NCBI GenBank assembly: GCA_002423615.1
Contig: DIKO01000119.1
Span: forward strand, 1-27,461
Origin: Desulfobacteraceae bacterium UBA5616
GTDB taxonomy: Bacteria > Desulfobacterota > Desulfobacteria > Desulfobacterales > UBA5616
DNA length: 27,461 nt
Reading direction: 5' to 3'
Position 1 is the first letter of the stretch; each line of letters starts with the position of its first letter. The position numbers were made by a program, and so were the translations under genes. Positions 22,897 through 27,461 of this stretch are shown in pieces. Below the pieces are notes generated by a model that saw only the letters and a program-made list of their open reading frames with translations, had not been told where the DNA came from and did no database searches.

Positions 22897-23664
22897 ATGG
22901 GATACAATACGATTCAATATGATGTTGAGGGAGAAGTTGGGATTTTAACTTACAACCGTCCGAAAACCATCAATGCCATGAACGGTGAAATGGTTCAGGA
23001 ACTCGTCGACTTCTGGCGGCAGCGGGAAGATGATTATTCAGTCAAGGTCATCATCACCAAAGGAGCAGGGGAAAAGGGGTTCTGCTCGGGGATGGATCTG
23101 AAGGAATTTTCAGGAAGGGAACACAGGCCTTCCGGGCCGGATGATTTTTATCGCGGACAGTCTTTTTTTTCAAGGCTCTATCGCCTGATGCGCTCATGCC
23201 CACAGCCTATAATCGCCGCTGTTCACGGACCGGCCTTTGGTGGGGGGCTTTCCCTGGCCCTGGCATCCGACATCCGCATCGCCAGTGAAGATGCCGTTTT
23301 CTGTGCCCAGTACATCAATATCGGTGTCGGCGGTGCGGACATGGGCTCCAGTTATTTTTTATGGCGGATTGTCGGCTGGGGGAAGGCGGCTGAAATGTGC
23401 CTGACAGGTAACCGGGTCACCGCCGAAGAGGCTTTGAAAATCGGCCTGGTGAATTATATTTACCCCGGAGCGGAGCTGATGACCGCAGCCATGGATATTG
23501 CCGGCAGAATGACATCGAAAAGCCGCATTGCCCTGCATATGACCAAAGAAGCACTGAATACGGCGCTGAATGCAACCAGCCTCGAGGACGCCGTAAAGAT
23601 GGAAGACCGCAATCAGGTCTTCATGACGATGGGGGGCATGGTGAATTCCACCATAAAAAGCTGA
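22897..23664 (+). CDS. Enoyl-CoA hydratase/isomerase family protein lacking canonical Glu pair
   Basis: A 255-residue crotonase-fold protein. The oxyanion regions are GEKGFCSGMDLKEF and VHGPAFGGGLSLALASDIRIA. At the position of the first catalytic Glu of rat crotonase it has Ser (GGGLSLA), and the second Glu is also absent; the segment reads NIGVGGADMGSSYFLWRIVG. Group members with a similar GxDxGxSYxL block are known, usually annotated only as enoyl-CoA hydratase, and their reaction is uncertain. Classical hydration is therefore doubtful; an isomerase, hydrolase or decarboxylase role is open. The ATG follows GGAAAGG. It ends a little early for the family (see findings). It precedes the L,D-transpeptidase gene by 99 bases. 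Confidence 0.88.
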   Translation: MGYNTIQYDVEGEVGILTYNRPKTINAMNGEMVQELVDFWRQREDDYSVKVIITKGAGEKGFCSGMDLKEFSGREHRPSGPDDFYRGQSFFSRLYRLMRSCPQPIIAAVHGPAFGGGLSLALASDIRIASEDAVFCAQYINIGVGGADMGSSYFLWRIVGWGKAAEMCLTGNRVTAEEALKIGLVNYIYPGAELMTAAMDIAGRMTSKSRIALHMTKEALNTALNATSLEDAVKMEDRNQVFMTMGGMVNSTIKS

Positions 23665-23763
23665 TCCTTTTTAAAAAGACCGGATCACCGAAGCCATTGC
23701 CTTTCTCCTGGCCACGGAAAAGCCTTACATCAATCCTTTTCTGAAAAGCAACCGCCATAAGGA

Positions 23764-25497
23764 ATGAAACACCTGAATAGTATCAAAAAATTATGCACGG
23801 CAATGATAATTCTCGGTTTAATCAAGGCTGGTTTGGCATATGGCAGCCCGGGGGAAATCACGGGGGCAGATCCCTCGAAAAGATATTCCGCAGCTGTCAC
23901 GGAAAGCCTCCGGGACAGCATCAAAAATAAAATCAATCAAAAATGGTTTTCCTGCGGGGATGAGATGATCTGCGGGATTTCCTCCATCCCCAGGTTCTAT
24001 GATCAGCGGGAGTATAAACCTGCCTGGGTAGTAGATGACGCAAACCTTAAACTTGCCGATGAACTGGTGTCCAAAATCCGGACTGCCCCGGAAGAAGGCC
24101 TGGACCCTGAAAATTACCACCTGACGGCGATTACGGAATTATTGGGGAAAGTCAGAAAAGGCACGCTCATCCATCCCTCAAATCCCGCCATGGCCGCTGA
24201 TCTTGATCTTCTGCTGACCGACGCCTTTCTCCTGTATGCCTCCCATCTGATATCCGGCAGGGTTGACCCTGAAAACCTTTACGCAGAATGGGAATCCACA
24301 AGCCCGGAGTCCGATTTGGCCAAACTCCTCGATCAGGCTTTGGCATCGAGAAAAATTTCTTCCTCCCTCGATCCATTGGGCCCCCAGCATCAGACGTATC
24401 AAAAACTCAAGCTGGCGTTGATTAAGTACAGAGCGCTTGTGAAAAATGGCGGGTGGAAAAGCGTTCCTGAGGGCCCCAGTCTGAGAATCCATGACCGGGA
24501 TCCCCGGGTTGAGGCCTTACGAACCCGGCTTGCGGCTTCAGGAGACATGGCAGATCTTAACGGGGGTATCGGTTTTGAATTTGATGTCGACCTTTTGGAA
24601 GGCGTTAAAAAATTTCAGGATCGACACGGACTGGAAAAAGACGGCATCGTGGGGAAAAGGACTATAGCCGCCATGAATGTTTCAGCCGAACATCGTCTGC
24701 GCCAGATTGAATTGAATCTTGAGCGATGGAGATGGATTCCCCGCGACCTGGGAAAGCGGTATATCCTGGTCAATATCGCGGCCTTTAAATTATATGTGGT
24801 GGAGGGACTCGAAACCGTGATGGAGATGCGCGTCGTGGTGGGAAAGCCCTTTCGGCAGACGCCTGTTTTCAGCAGGGATATCCAGTATCTGGTCCTCAAT
24901 CCCTATTGGAACGTGCCCTTCACCATCGCCGTAAAGGATCTCCTTCCGGAAATTTGCCGGAATATCAATTCCCTTTACAAAAAAGACATTTCGGTTTTTG
25001 ACAGCTGGAGAGAAGACGCGGTTGAACTGGACCCCAGAACCATTCCCTGGTGCCGGCTCAACCAGAAAAATTTCAGATACAAGTTGAGGCAAAATCCGGG
25101 TCCCAAAAACTCCCTGGGAAGGATCAAGTTTATGCTGCCCAACCCGTATTCCGTTTATCTTCACGATACCCCCCAAAAGGACCTGTTTGAAAGAGCATCC
25201 AGAAATTTCAGTTCCGGCTGCATCCGGCTGGAAAGGCCATATGATCTGGCCTTTTACCTGCTGCAAAATGAGGAGGGACAGTGGACCCGGGAAAACTTTT
25301 TTTCCTATCTTGATGCGGGTAAACGAAAAGTTATTTTACTTAAAAACCGGGTGCCGGTGCACCTCCTGTACTGGACGGCATGGGCCGATCCGGATGGAAC
25401 CGTTCATTTTCAGGAAGATATTTACGACCGGGACAAAGCCCTGGATCTGGCATTAAAAACAAGAGTGACCCGAAAAAGTATTAACTCGGCCAATTGA
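23764..25497 (+). CDS. L,D-transpeptidase (YcbB/LdtD family)
   Basis: A 577-residue periplasmic enzyme. An N-terminal hydrophobic signal (about residues 8-26) leads into the YcbB-type scaffold domain (FYDQREYKPAWV...EEGLDPENYHL). A peptidoglycan-binding domain follows (VKKFQDRHGLEKDGIVGKRT, about residues 245-300). The YkuD catalytic domain comes next, with VLNPYWNVPFTIAVKDLLPE, His467 in YLHDTP and the nucleophile Cys486 in SSGCIRLERP. Such enzymes form 3-3 peptidoglycan cross-links or attach proteins to the wall. The length fits the family (E. coli YcbB about 615). The ATG is immediately preceded by an AAGG sequence, closer than normal. The next gene begins just after its stop. Confidence 0.93.
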   Translation: MKHLNSIKKLCTAMIILGLIKAGLAYGSPGEITGADPSKRYSAAVTESLRDSIKNKINQKWFSCGDEMICGISSIPRFYDQREYKPAWVVDDANLKLADELVSKIRTAPEEGLDPENYHLTAITELLGKVRKGTLIHPSNPAMAADLDLLLTDAFLLYASHLISGRVDPENLYAEWESTSPESDLAKLLDQALASRKISSSLDPLGPQHQTYQKLKLALIKYRALVKNGGWKSVPEGPSLRIHDRDPRVEALRTRLAASGDMADLNGGIGFEFDVDLLEGVKKFQDRHGLEKDGIVGKRTIAAMNVSAEHRLRQIELNLERWRWIPRDLGKRYILVNIAAFKLYVVEGLETVMEMRVVVGKPFRQTPVFSRDIQYLVLNPYWNVPFTIAVKDLLPEICRNINSLYKKDISVFDSWREDAVELDPRTIPWCRLNQKNFRYKLRQNPGPKNSLGRIKFMLPNPYSVYLHDTPQKDLFERASRNFSSGCIRLERPYDLAFYLLQNEEGQWTRENFFSYLDAGKRKVILLKNRVPVHLLYWTAWADPDGTVHFQEDIYDRDKALDLALKTRVTRKSINSAN

Positions 25498-25499
25498 AC

Positions 25500-26390
25500 A
25501 TGATAATGAAAATTTTCCCAAATTCAGCCGGTATATGTCTTGCTTTTTGGGTATTTGTTTTGAATATCATCCTTCTCGACGCAAATGGCGCAAATGCGGG
25601 GAACGAGGGAAATACCCCCGAAAAACCCTTGTGGGAGGCGGGGGTGATTCCAGGCGTCCTTCGAATGCCCCATTACAGAGGGTCCGATGAATACGATATC
25701 TGGGCCTTGCCCCTCCCTTATGTCATTTACATGGGAAAATTCTTTCAGTTTGACCGAGAGGGCGCCCATGGTATTTTTTATCGCTCGGAATATTTACAGA
25801 CCAGCATTTCCGGGTGGGGGAACCCTCCGGTGAATGAAGACAACAAGGCCCGGGAAGGAATGGATAACCCCGATGCCATCGTTGAATTCGGCCCGTCCCT
25901 GCAATGGCACTTCAGAGGGCGGTCCCCCTTCCGCACCCTTTATTTAAGATGGGCGCTGCGGTCGGCCATTTCCGTGGGATTTCCTGATAACGGGGAAATC
26001 GATTACAGGGGGTTGAAATCCGCCATCAACCTCGTATATCGAAAAGAAGCGTTCTGGAACGATCACCACTGGGAGCTGGGCGTTAATTCGGGCATTGAAA
26101 TGGCGGACCGGAATTACCATGATTATTTATATAAAGTGTCTGTAAAGGATGTTACACCGGAAAGACCCGCTTATTCACCGGATACCGGGATTTCCGCCCT
26201 GATGTTTTCCCTCCGGCTGATCCGTAAGATAAATGACAGGGTTTCCGTGGCCGGGTATGCCCGCTGGGAAAATATGTCCTTGGCTGTCTATAAAGAAAGC
26301 CCCCTGGTGAAGGAAGAAAACAATTGGATTGCCGGGTGCGCACTGGTCTGGACACTGAAGGAATCCAAAACCAGCGTACATTCGGAATAG
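25500..26390 (+). CDS. MipA/OmpV-family outer-membrane protein
   Basis: A 296-residue beta-barrel protein with an N-terminal signal (hydrophobic stretch AFWVFVLNIILL, then ANGANAG). The mature part starts with the family pattern of a short strand then PHYRGSDEYDIWALPLPYVIY, and has alternating strands ending in an aromatic-rich C-terminus (IAGCALVWTL). MipA bridges lytic transglycosylase and synthase in E. coli; OmpV relatives are outer-membrane barrels. The ATG at 25500 is three bases after the transpeptidase stop and lacks a clear ribosome site, so translation is probably coupled to the upstream gene. Together they suggest a peptidoglycan-remodelling pair. Confidence 0.85.
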   Translation: MIMKIFPNSAGICLAFWVFVLNIILLDANGANAGNEGNTPEKPLWEAGVIPGVLRMPHYRGSDEYDIWALPLPYVIYMGKFFQFDREGAHGIFYRSEYLQTSISGWGNPPVNEDNKAREGMDNPDAIVEFGPSLQWHFRGRSPFRTLYLRWALRSAISVGFPDNGEIDYRGLKSAINLVYRKEAFWNDHHWELGVNSGIEMADRNYHDYLYKVSVKDVTPERPAYSPDTGISALMFSLRLIRKINDRVSVAGYARWENMSLAVYKESPLVKEENNWIAGCALVWTLKESKTSVHSE

Positions 26391-26481
26391 GGGGGAAATC
26401 CACCTGAAGCATTCTGAAAAAAATCCTGAAATTCCTGTCCTCTATTTATCCGCTTTGTATTTAAAAAAATCCAGCCGGTTC

Positions 26482-27461
26482 TCATAAAATTGAACCAATT
26501 CCCTGTTTTTTTGTCGTTTTTATGCCTTTTTTAGTAAAATAAGAAAGGGCATTCTCGATGTTCACGCGGGATATGGCCTCAACGCGATCGATTTTCCGGT
26601 TCACATACATCTGCCGGCCCAATCCCATGATTTTTTTTACCAAAGACCTCGGATGGCCTGAATCTTGGGTGAGTTCCCCGTACCCCCGCAGAACCATCCG
26701 ATATGACTCCACAAACGGCATCAAGAAAGCGGCAAACTGTTTTAATTTCCGGTAGCCGGTCGATGATAAAGAAAAGGTTTCCGGCAGGGTGGGGTGGGGG
26801 ATCAAAAACCCGATGTCGATAAAAGTTTTCAGGGCTTTGCGGAGACCAAATTCCGGCTGTTGTTCGTCATTCTGCAAAAATTCAACGGAAAACAGATCGG
26901 ACAGAAACAAGTAATCGGGAACGATTTCCCGGGTTGAAAATGAAAGTTCATCCCTGGCGAGAATGGACAAGGCCGTATAAGCAGCCGGAATAAAATGGAT
27001 GATGCTGTTGTTTTTATAATAATCCAGGACCAGGCGTTTGCCTTTCCCGATTTTCAGGCTGTCTTCAGGTTGCCATTGCCCCGGGTATTTTCGAAGGGTT
27101 TGTATGATTCTTCCCTGTGCGAACCGGTTTAGCAGCTGATCAACAGCCCGGAGAGGGTCGGTTCCAAGGGGTTCGCTCAAAGACGCCCCGCTTAAAATGA
27201 GAAACGACAAGTAGGTGTCGATCTGGTCCAAAAGATCCTCATGGGTACGGACCGTTTTTTTTGTATTTAAAAGTGCACTCGAAACCAGAGACCGGGGTGA
27301 AACTATGGTGGACCGGTCAATAGACTTCATAATTTTGCAGGCCAGTTGCCGGCACACCGAATTTTTTTCCTTGGAGGAAAGTTGAGATCCTGAAATTTTC
27401 TTTTCCCGGAGGAACTCATTCAGGGAGACCGGGTCATCAAATGTGACATAAATTTTTCCAT
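26482..27461 (-). CDS. plsB: Glycerol-3-phosphate 1-O-acyltransferase PlsB-type, C-terminal part (5' end outside window)
   Basis: The frame is open from its stop at 26482 to the right edge, giving 326 codons of the C-terminal region; the acyltransferase motifs lie outside the window. The visible N-terminal piece GKIYVTFDDPVSLNEFLREK and then VSPRSLVSSALLNTKKT match the characteristic region after the catalytic domain of PlsB/GPAT (Gly-Lys-x-x-V-x-F, then V-x-P-x-x-L-x-x-x-x-L-L). The rest is helical (GPAT C-terminal domain). It adds the first acyl chain to glycerol 3-phosphate in phospholipid synthesis. An internal GTG near 27357 could be taken for a start, but the coding sequence clearly continues upstream of it. 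It converges with the MipA-like gene. Confidence 0.8.
   Translation of the reverse strand, partial: GKIYVTFDDPVSLNEFLREKKISGSQLSSKEKNSVCRQLACKIMKSIDRSTIVSPRSLVSSALLNTKKTVRTHEDLLDQIDTYLSFLILSGASLSEPLGTDPLRAVDQLLNRFAQGRIIQTLRKYPGQWQPEDSLKIGKGKRLVLDYYKNNSIIHFIPAAYTALSILARDELSFSTREIVPDYLFLSDLFSVEFLQNDEQQPEFGLRKALKTFIDIGFLIPHPTLPETFSLSSTGYRKLKQFAAFLMPFVESYRMVLRGYGELTQDSGHPRSLVKKIMGLGRQMYVNRKIDRVEAISRVNIENALSYFTKKGIKTTKKQGIGSIL

Overview
The window looks like chromosomal DNA of a sulfate-reducing Desulfobacterota bacterium, probably a complete oxidiser of the Desulfobacteraceae type. The main reason is a full dsrMKJOP operon, which encodes the membrane complex that feeds electrons to dissimilatory sulfite reduction. 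It is preceded by the stand-alone RsbRD-like gene that I associate with this operon in sulfate reducers. A full-length aconitase A, several acyl-CoA enzymes and many Fe-S proteins fit the same picture. No rRNA, tRNA, CRISPR array, transposase or phage gene was seen.

Layout. Bases 1-2395 (minus strand) hold a likely operon: a pseudopilin-like membrane protein, a small unknown protein, an enoyl-CoA hydratase-family protein and an SDR oxidoreductase cut by the left edge. An epoxide-hydrolase-family alpha/beta hydrolase (2506-3666, plus) faces away from it and converges on a winged-helix plus ferredoxin protein (3738-4739, minus). On the plus strand, 4925-9951 carries a divergent YchF-like P-loop protein, a ydbH-ynbE-ydbL envelope lipid-transport cassette and a helix-turn-helix/substrate-binding-domain regulator.

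Bases 9952-10582 contain no ordinary gene but are rich in structure. There are several long hairpins and a clear cobalamin riboswitch on the minus strand. The riboswitch has its own promoter and is followed only by a 17-codon reading frame and a strong terminator, so it looks like an orphan, self-contained unit of about 300 nt. This is the most unusual object in the window.

Bases 10583-16185 (minus) are rsbRD-like, dsrM, dsrK, dsrJ, dsrO and dsrP, tightly packed with overlapping or nearly touching ends. acnA (16389-19178, plus) is divergent from them. Bases 19200-22533 (minus) carry a TPR lipoprotein-like or secreted protein, a HAD hydrolase, a sirtuin deacylase and a DUF169 protein. Bases 22897-26390 (plus) carry a second crotonase-family enzyme with atypical active-site residues, then an L,D-transpeptidase directly coupled to a MipA/OmpV-family outer-membrane protein. 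The right edge (26482-27461, minus) is the C-terminal part of a PlsB-type glycerol-3-phosphate acyltransferase.

The genes fall into three themes: sulfate-respiration electron flow (dsrMKJOP, Fe-S proteins), acyl-CoA and central carbon oxidation (crotonases, SDR, AcnA), and cell-envelope building (YdbH/YnbE/YdbL, L,D-transpeptidase, MipA, PlsB). Identifications rest on motif recognition by eye, with no database search.
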